64,000 nt of DNA from Pseudorhodoferax sp. Leaf265 (GCF_001422365.1 NZ_LMMT01000021.1:6087-70086), one strand, 5' to 3'. Shown: positions 41,785-50,672, counted from the stretch's first letter. A program made the numbers and translations. The notes: a model not told the origin generated them from the sequence alone.

Positions 41785-42369
41785 TCAGCGCGCCGCCAGT
41801 GCCAATGTGGTGCGGCGCGCAGGCGGCTCCACGCGCTGCAGGGCCCGCGGCGGAGCCTGCTCCAGCGCCCGCAGCAGCTCCAGCCCTTGCGGCCATTCGC
41901 CGTGCCCAGATTCCACGTTGATGTGCCCGGCATCGGGCAGCCGCACCAGCTGGCTGCCCCAGGCGCGCGCGTAGGCACCGGCCAGGCGCACGGGGCAGTA
42001 GGGGTCGTCGGTGCTGGCCACCAGCGTGCTGCGAAACGGCAGCTGCGCGTGCGGCACGGGCGCGAAGTCCACCAGCACGGCACGGCGCTCGGGGTCGGCC
42101 GGCGCCACCAGCAGCGCGCCGTGCACGCGGGCCTGGGCTTCGGACGGCAGGTGCGACACCACGATGCAGCCCAGGCTGTGGGCCACCAGCAGCACCGGGT
42201 CGGGCCGGGCCAGGATGGCCTGCACGGTGTTGTGCAGCCAGGCTGCGCGCCGCGGCGCGACCCAGTCGTCCTGCTGCACGCGCGCCACGTCGGGCAGCCG
42301 GGTCTCCCACAGGCTTTGCCAGTGGCCGGGGCCGGAGTTGCGCCAGCCCGGGATGATCAATGTGCGCAT
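41785..42369 (-). CDS. RBBP9/YdeN-type serine hydrolase
   Basis: The 194-residue alpha/beta hydrolase belongs to the RBBP9/YdeN family: MRTLIIPGWRNSGPGHWQS, nucleophile elbow AHSLG, Asp in STDDPYC and His in AGHINVESGHG. These small hydrolases have unclear substrates. ATG 42369 gives the exact family N-terminus. Its promoter has the same boxes and spacing as the sulfonate loci (42455-42402), which puts a hydrolase of unknown function into the predicted sulfur regulon; it could release organosulfur from an ester. The LysR gene upstream ends within the box region. Confidence 0.87.
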   Translation of the reverse strand: MRTLIIPGWRNSGPGHWQSLWETRLPDVARVQQDDWVAPRRAAWLHNTVQAILARPDPVLLVAHSLGCIVVSHLPSEAQARVHGALLVAPADPERRAVLVDFAPVPHAQLPFRSTLVASTDDPYCPVRLAGAYARAWGSQLVRLPDAGHINVESGHGEWPQGLELLRALEQAPPRALQRVEPPARRTTLALAAR

Positions 42370-42401
42370 GCGGCGTTGTCGTCCAGAAGAGGGAGCGCCC
42401 C

Positions 42402-42455
42402 ATTCTGGAAGCCGTGCCGCGCAGGGCCAACGAAGCTTTTCGAGGAAGCTTAGAC
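42402..42455 (-). promoter_or_regulatory. Sulfur-type promoter module of the small hydrolase gene
   Basis: Minus strand: GTCTAAGCTTCC (42455-42444, the most divergent of the 12-bp boxes), nine bases, TTCGTTGG (42434-42427) overlapping -35 TTGGCC (42430-42425), a 17-bp spacer, and -10 CAGAAT (42407-42402). It shares TTCGTTGGCC and the preceding AAGC with the small-RNA promoter. The predicted start is near 42395. Confidence 0.6.
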
Positions 42456-43397
42456 GCGCGTGCGGCGGCTGCGGGCAGGAGCGGCCGGGGCCGCGGGCCA
42501 GTGTGCGGGCGCGGCGAACCAGTCGACCAGGAAGTCCAGCAGCGCGCGCAGCACGGGCGGCACCCGGCGTTGCGGCTGGTACAGCGCATGCACGCCCAGG
42601 GCTTGCGGCACCCAGGCGGGCAACAGGGCCTGCAGCCGTCCGGCCACCAGCAGCGGAGCGGCGGCGTAGACCGGCTGCAGCGTGATGCCCACGCCCTGCG
42701 CGGCGGCCGCCAGCAGCACCTGGGTCTCGTTGGCGCTGAGCGGGCCGCCCACGGGCACGCCGACGGGCCGGCCTTGCGCATCGGCGAACTCCCAGACGCT
42801 GCGGCCGAAGTAGGAGTAGGTCAGGCAGCGGTGCGCGGCCAGGTCCTCGGGCCGCTGCGGCGTGCCGTGGCGGGCCAGGTACTCGGCCGAGGCGCAGACC
42901 ACCGAGGCGCAATCGCCCAGGCGGCGCGCGACCAGGCCCGGCTCCAGCTGGTTGCTGATGCGGATGGCCAGGTCGACGCGCTCCTCGACCAGGTTCACGG
43001 CGCGCGAGTCCACGCGGAAATCGATGGCCGCGAGCGGATGGCGCTGCAGGAACACCGCCGCCGCCGGCGCCAGCACCTCCTGCGCGAGCGACTGCGCGCA
43101 GGCCAGGCGCAGCAGGCCACGCACCGGGTCGGCCTGGCGTTCGTCCTCGGCCACGCGCGGCAGCTCGCGCGCCACCTCGAGCAGCTGGCGGCTGTGGGCC
43201 AGCGCCTGCTCGCCCGCGCTGGTGAGGCTGAGCCGGCGCGTGGTTCGGTGCAGCAGCCGCGCGCCGGCCCATTGCTCCATCTGCGCCAGGTAGCGCGTGA
43301 CCATGGCACGCGACATGTCCAGCGCCGTGGCGGCGGCGGCCATGCTGCCGCGTTCGGCGATCTGCACGAAGACTTCGGCGGCGGTCAATCGGTCCAC
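42450..43397 (-). CDS. LysR-family regulator
   Basis: This 315-residue LysR regulator has the N-terminal HTH (DRLTAAEVFVQIAERGSMAAAATALDMSRAMVTRYLAQME) and a C-terminal effector domain including VDLAIRISNQLEPGLVARRLG, typical of the large TrpI/DmlR-like group. The C-terminus is extended with Ala/Pro and basic residues. It diverges from the metallo-beta-lactamase-fold/DsbA-like/NmrA-like genes, which it probably controls; two ATCGAATGG repeats lie between. Its inducer is unknown. Confidence 0.9.
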   Translation of the reverse strand: MDRLTAAEVFVQIAERGSMAAAATALDMSRAMVTRYLAQMEQWAGARLLHRTTRRLSLTSAGEQALAHSRQLLEVARELPRVAEDERQADPVRGLLRLACAQSLAQEVLAPAAAVFLQRHPLAAIDFRVDSRAVNLVEERVDLAIRISNQLEPGLVARRLGDCASVVCASAEYLARHGTPQRPEDLAAHRCLTYSYFGRSVWEFADAQGRPVGVPVGGPLSANETQVLLAAAAQGVGITLQPVYAAAPLLVAGRLQALLPAWVPQALGVHALYQPQRRVPPVLRALLDFLVDWFAAPAHWPAAPAAPARSRRTRV

Positions 43398-43414
43398 GAG
43401 AGGTCCATGATTTC

Positions 43415-43466
43415 ATCGAATGGCGCAACAAAGCATTGCATGGTAGGCGGTTTTTCAATCGAATGG
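43415..43466. promoter_or_regulatory. ATCGAATGG direct repeats in the LysR divergent region
   Basis: ATCGAATGG occurs at 43415-43423 and 43458-43466, 43 bp apart, each next to an A/T-rich half. The spacing of about four helical turns and position between divergent starts suit recognition and activation sites of the LysR protein. This is inference. Confidence 0.45.
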
Positions 43467-43509
43467 AGAAACCTAAGATGGCGCCACTTCTTCACTGCAC
43501 CGCCGATCC

Positions 43510-44400
43510 ATGTCCGTTCTCCCTTCCCGCCGCACGCTGCTCGCCGCTGGCCTCGGCATGGCTTTTGCCATTGCGGCACCGGCCACCGAACCGCTCAAGC
43601 TCGAGGTCTACAACGCCGGCGCCGAGGCGGTGTTTCCCGTCAGCTCGGTGCTCGTGACCGGCCCGCATGAAGCCGTGCTCGTCGATGCGCAGTTCCAGCG
43701 CAACGACGCCCAGGCGCTGGTCCGGCGCATCCGTGCCAGCGGCCGCAAGCTGACCACCATCTACGTGAGCCACAGCGACCCCGACTACTACTTCGGCCTG
43801 GATGTGTTGCGCTCCGCGTTCCCGCAGGCCCGCATCGTGGCCACGCCGGAGACCGTGGCCGCCATCGCCGCCAGCATGGAAGGCAAGCGCGCGCACTGGG
43901 GGCCTATCCTCAAGAGCAATGCCCCGGCGCAGTTGGTGCTGCCGCAGGTGCTGCGCGAGCGCCGCCTCACGGTGGACGGGCAGACGCTGGAGATCCGCGG
44001 CCCCGAAGCGGCGCGCAGCTTCGTCTGGATTCCCTCGCTGCGCGCCGTGGTCGGCGGCATCCCGGTCGCGGCCAACATCCATGTGTGGATGGCCGACACG
44101 CAGACGCCCGGCGCGCGCTGCCAATGGCTGCAGACGCTGGATGCCATCACGGCCCTGCAGCCGGCCACCGTGGTGCCAGGGCACTACCTGCCCGGCACCG
44201 ACGGCCGGGTGCCGCAGGGACTGGAGAGCGTGGCCTTCACACGCGCCTACCTCGAGGCCTTCGAGCAGGAGGCCGCCGCGGCGGCGGACAGCACCTCCCT
44301 GATCGCGGCCATGCGCAGGCGTTTCCCTGCGCTGGGCGAGCTGTCCTCGCTCGAACTGAGCGCGCGCGTGGTCAAGGGAGAGATGCGGTGGCCGCAATGA
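43510..44400 (+). CDS. Exported metallo-beta-lactamase-fold hydrolase
   Basis: The 296-residue protein has a signal sequence with a Tat-like RR (PSRRTLLAAGLGMAFA) and a metallo-beta-lactamase fold: VLVDAQFQRND, the metal motif in YVSHSDPDYYFGL (HxDxD rather than the full HxHxDH) and VVPGHYLPG. The first metal-binding His of the usual motif is replaced, as in several atypical MBL-fold proteins, so its chemistry may differ. It starts the LysR-controlled set, and its stop overlaps the DsbA-like gene (ATGA). Substrate unknown. Confidence 0.85.
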   Translation: MSVLPSRRTLLAAGLGMAFAIAAPATEPLKLEVYNAGAEAVFPVSSVLVTGPHEAVLVDAQFQRNDAQALVRRIRASGRKLTTIYVSHSDPDYYFGLDVLRSAFPQARIVATPETVAAIAASMEGKRAHWGPILKSNAPAQLVLPQVLRERRLTVDGQTLEIRGPEAARSFVWIPSLRAVVGGIPVAANIHVWMADTQTPGARCQWLQTLDAITALQPATVVPGHYLPGTDGRVPQGLESVAFTRAYLEAFEQEAAAAADSTSLIAAMRRRFPALGELSSLELSARVVKGEMRWPQ

Positions 44401-45047
44401 ATGCCGGCAGCGCCGCCACGCTGCACTACATCTTCGACCCGCTGTGCGGCTGGTGCTATGCGGCCGCGCCGCTGCTGCAGGCCGCGCGCACGCTGCCGGG
44501 CCTGGCGATCGCGCTGCACGGCGGCGGCATGCTGGCCGGCAGCAACCGCCGGCCCGTCACGCCGCAATGGCGCGAGCATGTGCTGCCGCACGACCAGCGC
44601 ATCGCCGCGCTGTCGGGCCAGCCCTTCGGCGATGCCTACTTCGACGGCCTGCTGCGCGACACCGGCGCCATGCTGGACTCGGCCCCGCCGACCACGGCCA
44701 TCCTGGCCGCCGAGGCGCTGGCTGGACGCGGTCTGGAGATGCTGGCGCGCCAGCAGCGCGCCCACTATGTCGAGGGCCGGCGCATCGCGGACGCCGCGGT
44801 GCTGCAGGCCCTGGCCGCCGACATCGGCCTGGAGCCCGAGGCCTTCGCCGCGCAGAGCACCGCGCTGGCCGGCGCGCCCACGCAGGCCCATGTGGCCGAC
44901 AGCCGCCAGTGGCTGGCGCGCGTGGGCGGCCACGGCTTTCCGACGCTGGCCCTGGTCCGCGGCGCGCAGCGCACCCTGCTGGACGCCGGCGCCTGGCTGG
45001 GCCGCCCCGAGGCCTGGCGCGCCGAGCTGGCGCAACAGATCGCCTGA
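44397..45047 (+). CDS. DsbA-family thioredoxin-fold protein
   Basis: This 216-residue protein has a DsbA/FrnE-like fold with CGWC at 17-20 (YIFDPLCGWCYAAAP), then helical insertions, and a closing thioredoxin segment GGHGFPTLALVRG. The FDPLCGWCY start is typical of FrnE-like oxidoreductases, which are cytoplasmic; no signal peptide is seen. ATG 44397 overlaps the preceding stop codon. It may act in thiol redox control or as a GST-like or isomerase-type enzyme in the pathway of its neighbours. Confidence 0.87.
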   Translation: MNAGSAATLHYIFDPLCGWCYAAAPLLQAARTLPGLAIALHGGGMLAGSNRRPVTPQWREHVLPHDQRIAALSGQPFGDAYFDGLLRDTGAMLDSAPPTTAILAAEALAGRGLEMLARQQRAHYVEGRRIADAAVLQALAADIGLEPEAFAAQSTALAGAPTQAHVADSRQWLARVGGHGFPTLALVRGAQRTLLDAGAWLGRPEAWRAELAQQIA

Positions 45048-45079
45048 TCCCTGTTTCGTTTTTTCACAAGGAGCACACC

Positions 45080-45697
45080 ATGTCCAAGATCGCCATCCTC
45101 GGCATCACCGGCAACGCCGGTTCCCGCATCGCCAACGAACTGCTGTCGCGCGGCCACAGCGTGACCGGCATCGCACGCGATCCGTCCAAGGCCACGGCGC
45201 GTCCCGGCCTCACGTTGGTGGCCGCCGACGCCACGCAGGCCGCCACGCTGGCGCCGCTGCTCCAGGGCCACGACGTGGTCGTGAGCAGCACGCGCTTCGT
45301 GGGCGGCATCGATGCGGCCACGCTGGTCGCGGCCGCGAAACAAGCCGGCGTGCCGCGCATCGCCGTGGTCGGCGGCGCCGGCAGCCTGGAGGTGGCGTCC
45401 GGCGTGGCGCTGATCGACACGCCGCAGTTCCCGGACGCGTACAAGGCCGAGGCCGGTGCAGGCCGCGTGTTCCTGCAGGCGCTGCGTGGGGAGAAAGACC
45501 TGGACTGGACCTTCCTGTCGCCATCGGCCCTGTTCGCGCCGGGCGAGCGCACCGGCAAGTTCCGCCTGGGTGGCGACCAGCTGCTGGCCGACGCCCAGGG
45601 CAACAGCCACATCTCGATGGAAGACTTCGCCATCGCGCTGGCCGACGAGATCGAGCGGCCGCAGCACGCGCGCCAGCGCTTCACGGTCGGCTACTGA
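45080..45697 (+). CDS. NmrA/YwnB-like NAD(P)-binding protein
   Basis: This 205-residue protein has a Rossmann fold with the glycine motif ILGITGNAGSRIANEL and later RIAVVGGAGSLEVA and WTFLSPSALFAPGERTGKFR. It belongs to the atypical short-chain reductase group (YwnB/NmrA-like), which contains redox sensors and reductases. An AAGGAG ribosome site precedes ATG 45080. It is the last gene of the LysR-linked set and is convergent with a Bug gene (6-bp gap). Confidence 0.87.
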   Translation: MSKIAILGITGNAGSRIANELLSRGHSVTGIARDPSKATARPGLTLVAADATQAATLAPLLQGHDVVVSSTRFVGGIDAATLVAAAKQAGVPRIAVVGGAGSLEVASGVALIDTPQFPDAYKAEAGAGRVFLQALRGEKDLDWTFLSPSALFAPGERTGKFRLGGDQLLADAQGNSHISMEDFAIALADEIERPQHARQRFTVGY

Positions 45698-45703
45698 TCC
45701 AGC

Positions 45704-46666
45704 TCACTCGATCGCCACCTTGGCGTCCTTCACGAGCCTGGCGTACTTGGCCGTGTCGCCCTGGATGCGTGCGGCCATCTGCTCGGCCGTGTCGCCCACG
45801 GGCTCGGCGCCGATCTCCTCCATGCGCTTCTTGAAGTCCGGCGAATGGATGATCTTGACCATCTCGGCGTTGAGCCGGGCGACGAGTTCCCTGGGCGTGG
45901 CCGCGGGCGCGAGGATGCCGAACCAGGTGCCCTGGTCGAAGCCCGGCATGCCGGACTCGGCCAGCGTGGGCACCTCGGGCAGGGTGCTGGAACGCTTGGC
46001 CGTGGTCACCGCCAGCGCGCGCAGCTTGCCGCCCTGGATGTGCTGCACCAGCGGCGTCAGCGTGTCGAACGACAGGTCGATCTGCCCGCCCAGCAGGTCG
46101 GTGGTCAGCGGCGCACTGCCCTTGTAGGGCACGTGCACGAGCTCCACGCCCGCCAGGCCCGAGAACTGCGTGCCGATCAGGTGCTGCACCGTGCCGTTGC
46201 CGTTGGAGCCGTAGGCGATCTTGCCCGGCGCCGCCTTGGCCAGCGCGATGAGGCCCTTCACGTCGGTGGCGCTGGACTTGGCGTTGACCACCAGCACGTT
46301 GGGCACCAGCGCCACCGTGGTGATGGGCGCGAAGCTCTTCTCGAAGTCGTAGGGCAGCTTCTTGTAGACGCTGGTGGCGATGGTGTGGTGCACCGCGCCC
46401 ATCAGCAGCGTGGTGCCGTCGGCCTTGGACTTGGCGACGAAGTCTGCGCCGATGGTGGCGCCCGCGCCAGGCCGGCTCTCGACGATGACGGGCTGGCCCA
46501 GCGCCTGCGACAGCGGCGTGGTCAGCGCGCGGGCCAGCGCGTCGGAACTGCCTCCGGGTGGGAAGGGCACGATCAGCGTGATCGGCTTGTTCGGGAAGGC
46601 CTGGGCGGAGGCGATGCCACAGGCCAAGGTCAGGGCCAGCGTGGCGAACGTGTTGCGGCGGTTCAT
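45704..46666 (-). CDS. Bug/TctC-family periplasmic solute receptor
   Basis: The 320-residue receptor has a signal peptide (ALTLACGIASAQA) and Bug motifs: FPNKPITLIVPFPPGGSSD, IVESRPGAGATIG, LVHVPYKGSAPL and GTWFGILAPAATP. It lies downstream of a tartrate/malate-type dehydrogenase gene (109-bp gap), so its ligand may be a C4 hydroxy-dicarboxylate such as tartrate or malate. No membrane components are adjacent. ATG 46666 gives a direct signal peptide. Confidence 0.92.
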   Translation of the reverse strand: MNRRNTFATLALTLACGIASAQAFPNKPITLIVPFPPGGSSDALARALTTPLSQALGQPVIVESRPGAGATIGADFVAKSKADGTTLLMGAVHHTIATSVYKKLPYDFEKSFAPITTVALVPNVLVVNAKSSATDVKGLIALAKAAPGKIAYGSNGNGTVQHLIGTQFSGLAGVELVHVPYKGSAPLTTDLLGGQIDLSFDTLTPLVQHIQGGKLRALAVTTAKRSSTLPEVPTLAESGMPGFDQGTWFGILAPAATPRELVARLNAEMVKIIHSPDFKKRMEEIGAEPVGDTAEQMAARIQGDTAKYARLVKDAKVAIE

Positions 46667-46775
46667 GCGTGTCTCCAGGAATCAGCGGGCAAAGGCCGTC
46701 CCCGCAGCGCTTGGTGGCTGCTTCGCAAGGGAACGGGCAAGAAGGGCGCGGGCGCGGGCGCAGGGCCCGCCGGGC

Positions 46776-47864
46776 TCAGGCGGCCTTGCGCTGGGCGCTG
46801 CCGGACACCAGGGCGCAGACGGCCTGCGTGACCTGGGCCGTCGTGGCCTGGCCGCCGAGGTCGCGCGTGTGCAGCGTGGGATCGGCCGTGACCTGTTCGA
46901 TGGCAGCCATCACCCGCTGGGCGGCTTCGTGTTCGCCCAGGTGCTCCAGCAGCATCACGACCGACCAGAAGGTGCCGACCGGATTGGCCAGGCCCTTGCC
47001 CATGATGTCGAAGGCCGAGCCGTGGATGGGCTCGAACATCGAGGGGTAGCGGCGCTCGGGATCGATGTTGCCGGTGGGCGCGATGCCCAGGCTGCCCGCC
47101 AGCGCGGCCGCCAGGTCCGACAGGATGTCGGCGTGCAAATTGGTGGCGACGATGGTGTCCAGCGTGGCGGGCTTGTTGACCATGCGCGCCGTCATCGCGT
47201 CCACGAGTTCCTTGTCCCAGTGCACATCGGGGAAGCCCGCGGCGACCTCGGCGGCGATCTCGTCCCACATCACCATGGCGTGGCGCTGGGCGTTGCTCTT
47301 GGTCACCACGGTCAGCTGCTTGCGCGGGCGGCTCCGGGCCAGCTGGAAGGCGTAGCGCAGGATGCGCTCCACGCCCACGCGGGTCATGATGGACACGTCG
47401 GTCGCGGCCTCGATCGGGTGACCCTGGTGCACGCGGCCGCCCACGCCGGAATACTCGCCCTCGGAGTTCTCGCGCACGATGACCCAGTTCAGATCGTCCG
47501 GGCCGCAACGCTTGAGCGGCGCGTCGATGCCGCGCAGGATGCGCGTGGGCCGCACGTTGGCGTACTGGTCGAAGCCCTGGCAGATCTTCAGGCGCAGGCC
47601 CCACAGCGTGATGTGGTCGGGGATGTGCGGGTCGCCGGCCGAGCCGAACAGGATGGCGTCCTTGCCCTTCAGTGCTTCCAGGCCGTTGGCCGGCATCATT
47701 TCGCCGTGGGCGCGGAACCAGTCGCCGCCCCAGCCGAAGTCCTCGAATTCGAAGGCGAAGCCGCTGCTGCTTGCCGCCACGGCTTCGAGCACTTCACGGC
47801 CGGCCGGCACGACCTCCTTGCCGATGCCGTCGCCGGGGATGGTGGCGATCTGGTAGGTCTTCAT
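46776..47864 (-). CDS. Tartrate/D-malate dehydrogenase-type decarboxylating dehydrogenase
   Basis: The 362-residue enzyme belongs to the isopropylmalate/isocitrate dehydrogenase family and its tartrate/D-malate branch: ATIPGDGIGKEVVPAG, NVRPTRILRGIDAPLK, RENSEGEYSGVGGR, VTKSNAQRHAM, DALTARMV-like DAMTARMVNKP, and SMFEPIHGSAFDIMGKG. The RENSEGEYSG block and length match TtuC/DmlA. It oxidises and decarboxylates hydroxy-dicarboxylates with NAD and Mn2+. A LysR gene (DmlR-like) diverges upstream and a Bug receptor follows, a typical three-part set. ATG 47864 has GGAG within GGAGACGG upstream. Confidence 0.9.
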   Translation of the reverse strand: MKTYQIATIPGDGIGKEVVPAGREVLEAVAASSSGFAFEFEDFGWGGDWFRAHGEMMPANGLEALKGKDAILFGSAGDPHIPDHITLWGLRLKICQGFDQYANVRPTRILRGIDAPLKRCGPDDLNWVIVRENSEGEYSGVGGRVHQGHPIEAATDVSIMTRVGVERILRYAFQLARSRPRKQLTVVTKSNAQRHAMVMWDEIAAEVAAGFPDVHWDKELVDAMTARMVNKPATLDTIVATNLHADILSDLAAALAGSLGIAPTGNIDPERRYPSMFEPIHGSAFDIMGKGLANPVGTFWSVVMLLEHLGEHEAAQRVMAAIEQVTADPTLHTRDLGGQATTAQVTQAVCALVSGSAQRKAA

Positions 47865-47971
47865 GGGTCCGTCTCCTTGGGGAACAGTATGGGGATGGAT
47901 GGACTGTAAGAAGCACGGAAGGTGCTGGATCGGCGCTAAAGTGAATCCATTCTTAACTTGAACTCAACACC

Positions 47972-48904
47972 ATGGGCCACGGCATCCAGCCCGCCGACCT
48001 GGGCTTCTTCTCCACCCTGGCCGGCGCGGCCAGCCTCAGCGCGGCGGCGCGCGAGCTCGGCGTGACGCTGCCGGCCGTCAGCAAGCGGCTGGCGCAGATG
48101 GAGGCGCGCCTGGGCGTGCTGCTCGTGAACCGCTCCACGCGCCGCATGGGCCTCACGCCCGAGGGCGAGCTCTACCTGGAGCATGCGCGCCGCATCCTGG
48201 CGGACATCGACGGCCTGGGCGAACTGCTGGGCCTGTCCAAGGCCACGCCGCAGGGCCTGCTGCGCGTGAACGCCACGCTGGGCTTCGGCCGCAGCCATGT
48301 GGCGCCGCTGGTCTCGCGCTTCGTGCGCAAGAACCCGCAGGTGCAGGTGCAGCTGCAGCTGTCGGTCAACCCGCCGGCGCCGACCGAGGACCTGTACGAC
48401 GTCTGCGTGCGCTTCGGTGTGCCGCCGGACAGCCGTGTCATCGCGCGCAACCTCGGCGCCAACCGCCGGCTGCTGTGCGCCGCGCCGGCCTACCTGGCGC
48501 GGCACGGCATGCCCAAGGTGGCGCACGACCTCACGGCGCACAACTGCATCGGCATCCGCCAGGGCGAGGAGGCCTATGGCGTGTGGCGGCTGACGCCGGC
48601 CAAGGGCAAGGGCCGCAGCGCCCGGCCCGAGGCGGTGAAGACGCGTGGCAGCCTGACCACCAACGACGGCGAGATCGCCGTGAAATGGGCGCTGGACGGC
48701 CACGGCATCGTGATGCGCGCGGAATGGGACGTGCAGCACCATTTGCGCAGCGGCCGGCTCGTGCAGGTGCTACCGCAGTACGCCACGCCAGACGCCGACA
48801 TCTATGCCGTCTACCCGCAGCGCCACCAGACCTCGGCCCGGGTGCGCGGCTTCGTCGACTTCCTGGCCCAGGCTTTCACGCAGCAGGGCGCGACGGCGGC
48901 GTGA
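47972..48904 (+). CDS. LysR-family regulator, DmlR-like
   Basis: This 310-residue regulator has a LysR HTH (DLGFFSTLAGAASLSAAARELGVTLPAVSKRLAQME) and an effector domain (LRVNATLGFGRSHVAPLVSRFVRKNPQVQ, LYDVCVRFG) typical of DmlR-like proteins controlling D-malate or tartrate dehydrogenases. It diverges from such a dehydrogenase gene at 47864. A short dyad, TTCTTAACTTGAA, lies just before the ATG (47952-47964) and may be an autoregulatory site. Confidence 0.88.
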   Translation: MGHGIQPADLGFFSTLAGAASLSAAARELGVTLPAVSKRLAQMEARLGVLLVNRSTRRMGLTPEGELYLEHARRILADIDGLGELLGLSKATPQGLLRVNATLGFGRSHVAPLVSRFVRKNPQVQVQLQLSVNPPAPTEDLYDVCVRFGVPPDSRVIARNLGANRRLLCAAPAYLARHGMPKVAHDLTAHNCIGIRQGEEAYGVWRLTPAKGKGRSARPEAVKTRGSLTTNDGEIAVKWALDGHGIVMRAEWDVQHHLRSGRLVQVLPQYATPDADIYAVYPQRHQTSARVRGFVDFLAQAFTQQGATAA

Positions 48905-48907
48905 CGC

Positions 48908-49840
48908 TCAGACCCAGGCCAGCCAGAGGTTGATGGTCAGGAAGGACAGCGTCATCGCGGCCAGCAGCGCGGCCGCGCACAGGCCTTCGAGCTGGTACTT
49001 CTGCGCCAGCACGGCGTAGACGCTCATCATGGGCACACAGGCGTAGACCAGCGCGGCCTTGGCCAGCTCGCTGTCGCCAGGCGGCAGCAGCGTGACGGCC
49101 AACAGCACCATGAGCGGGTGCAGCACCAGCTTGCCCAGCGTGATGGCGGCCACGTCGGCCAGCATGCCGCCGGGCTTCAGGCCCACCAGCGCGCCGCCGA
49201 TGGCGAACAGCGCCAGCGGGCTCGCGCTGCCCGCGACGATGTTGATGGTCTGGTGCAGCACGGCCGGCACCGGCAAGTCCAGCGCCGACACCGTGATGCC
49301 CACCGCGATGGCCACGACCAGCGGGTTGCGCACCATGGCATGGGCCAGACCCCCGAGGCGCCGCAGCACACTGCCCGAGCCGCCGCCGCTGTCGGCCACG
49401 GACAGCGCGAGCGGGATCATGAGCAGGTTCTCCACCAGCATCACGAGCGCCAGCGCCACGCCGGCGGCGGGCCCCAGCAGTTGCGAGGCGATCGGGTAGC
49501 CGAAAAAGGCGCTGTTGGAGCCCGACATCCCCATGCCCATGATCGCGGCCTTGGTCACGCCGTCGCGGCGCACGCGGCGTGCCCAGAAGAAGCCCAATGC
49601 CAGCGCCGCGAGCGAGCCGGCCGCGTAGGCCATGAGGAAGCGCGGGCTCAGCACCTCGCCCAGCGGCCGGCTGGCCAGCGCGCGCAGCAGCAGCGCGGGC
49701 AGCGCGATCAGCGTGGCGAAGCGGCCCAGAACGCGCACCTGCGTGGCATCGAACACGCGCAGGCGCACGCACAGGAAGCCGGCCAGGATCAGCAGGTAGA
49801 TCGGACCCGTGGCCGCGAGCACATTGCCGACAGCGTTCAT
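48908..49840 (-). CDS. AEC family transporter
   Basis: This 310-residue protein has about ten hydrophobic segments arranged in two halves, typical of the auxin efflux carrier (AEC) family, which includes bacterial malonate and malate permeases. Motifs seen are LLILAGFLCVRLRVF at the start, the middle GMSGSNSAFFGYPIA and the second-half NIVAGSASPLALFAIGGALVG. It is convergent with the LysR gene (3-bp gap). It could carry the dicarboxylate metabolised by the 46776 enzyme. ATG 49840 chosen. Confidence 0.88.
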   Translation of the reverse strand: MNAVGNVLAATGPIYLLILAGFLCVRLRVFDATQVRVLGRFATLIALPALLLRALASRPLGEVLSPRFLMAYAAGSLAALALGFFWARRVRRDGVTKAAIMGMGMSGSNSAFFGYPIASQLLGPAAGVALALVMLVENLLMIPLALSVADSGGGSGSVLRRLGGLAHAMVRNPLVVAIAVGITVSALDLPVPAVLHQTINIVAGSASPLALFAIGGALVGLKPGGMLADVAAITLGKLVLHPLMVLLAVTLLPPGDSELAKAALVYACVPMMSVYAVLAQKYQLEGLCAAALLAAMTLSFLTINLWLAWV

Positions 49841-49940
49841 CGGAGAGAAGGGAGGGCGGTGTGCATCATCGGGAACAGTCGGGATTCTGACCGGTCACCG
49901 CCGTCACGCAAGTCGCGTGCCGGTGCCGGGCCCGCTGGAC

Positions 49941-50672
49941 TCAACGCCGTGCCGCGTGCTCCAGCACCTCGCCGATCGAACGCGCACCGGGCGCATAGGC
50001 CGTCATGGCCACGCCAACCAGCGCCACGAACACGGCCGTGGCAGCGAACGGCAGCACGGTCCGCCGCACCGTGGTGGACAGCCAGTGCGCTGGGTCCTGG
50101 CCGCGCAGGTGGCGGAACAGCGCATAGGAGAGCGCACCGTCCACGAGCACCTCGGCGAACAGCACCGGCGCGATGTAGACAACGTAGAGCGAGGCCAGCG
50201 CCAGGCCGACGGCCAGGACGATGGCCAGGAGCGGGATGGCGAGTTCGTCCCCTTCGGCCGCGGTGCTGGCGGCGTTGCCCAGCGGGCCCATGGGCGAAGC
50301 GTCCACGGACGCGCTGTCGAACGCCGCCGAGGCACCGCCCCCGCCGAAGTCGCCACCGCCACCGCTCTGGAAACCGGGCATGCGTTCCGGCAACCGTGGC
50401 AGCGGCCCCGGAACATCGACCAGGTCCACGTAGTCCGCGGCGTTGGTGCGCAGCCAGAGCCAGACCAGGAACAGGAAGAATCCGTAGGCGCAGCACAGCG
50501 CGAGCGGATAGCGCAGTGCCATCGCGTCCAGGCCCAGTCGCAGCAGCACGAAGGAGGCGAGCAGGCCGAAGCCGCCCGTGAGCGCCACGATCAGCGCCAT
50601 CTGCAGGCGGGGGAAGGCATCGCGCGAGAGGCGCTCGGTCATCTGCCGGATGGCGCGGGCGCGCGGGTTCAT
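49941..50672 (-). CDS. Hypothetical integral membrane protein with glycine-rich loop
   Basis: The 243-residue protein has two N-terminal hydrophobic segments (about 24-45 and 55-74), a ~70-residue hydrophilic loop with a glycine-rich stretch (SGGGGDFGGGGASAAF), and two C-terminal segments (about 147-170 and 205-225). Families with this pattern are common but unnamed. It starts with ATG 50672, overlapping the DUF1294 gene stop (ATGA), so it is translationally coupled to it. Function unknown. Confidence 0.75.
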   Translation of the reverse strand: MNPRARAIRQMTERLSRDAFPRLQMALIVALTGGFGLLASFVLLRLGLDAMALRYPLALCCAYGFFLFLVWLWLRTNAADYVDLVDVPGPLPRLPERMPGFQSGGGGDFGGGGASAAFDSASVDASPMGPLGNAASTAAEGDELAIPLLAIVLAVGLALASLYVVYIAPVLFAEVLVDGALSYALFRHLRGQDPAHWLSTTVRRTVLPFAATAVFVALVGVAMTAYAPGARSIGEVLEHAARR

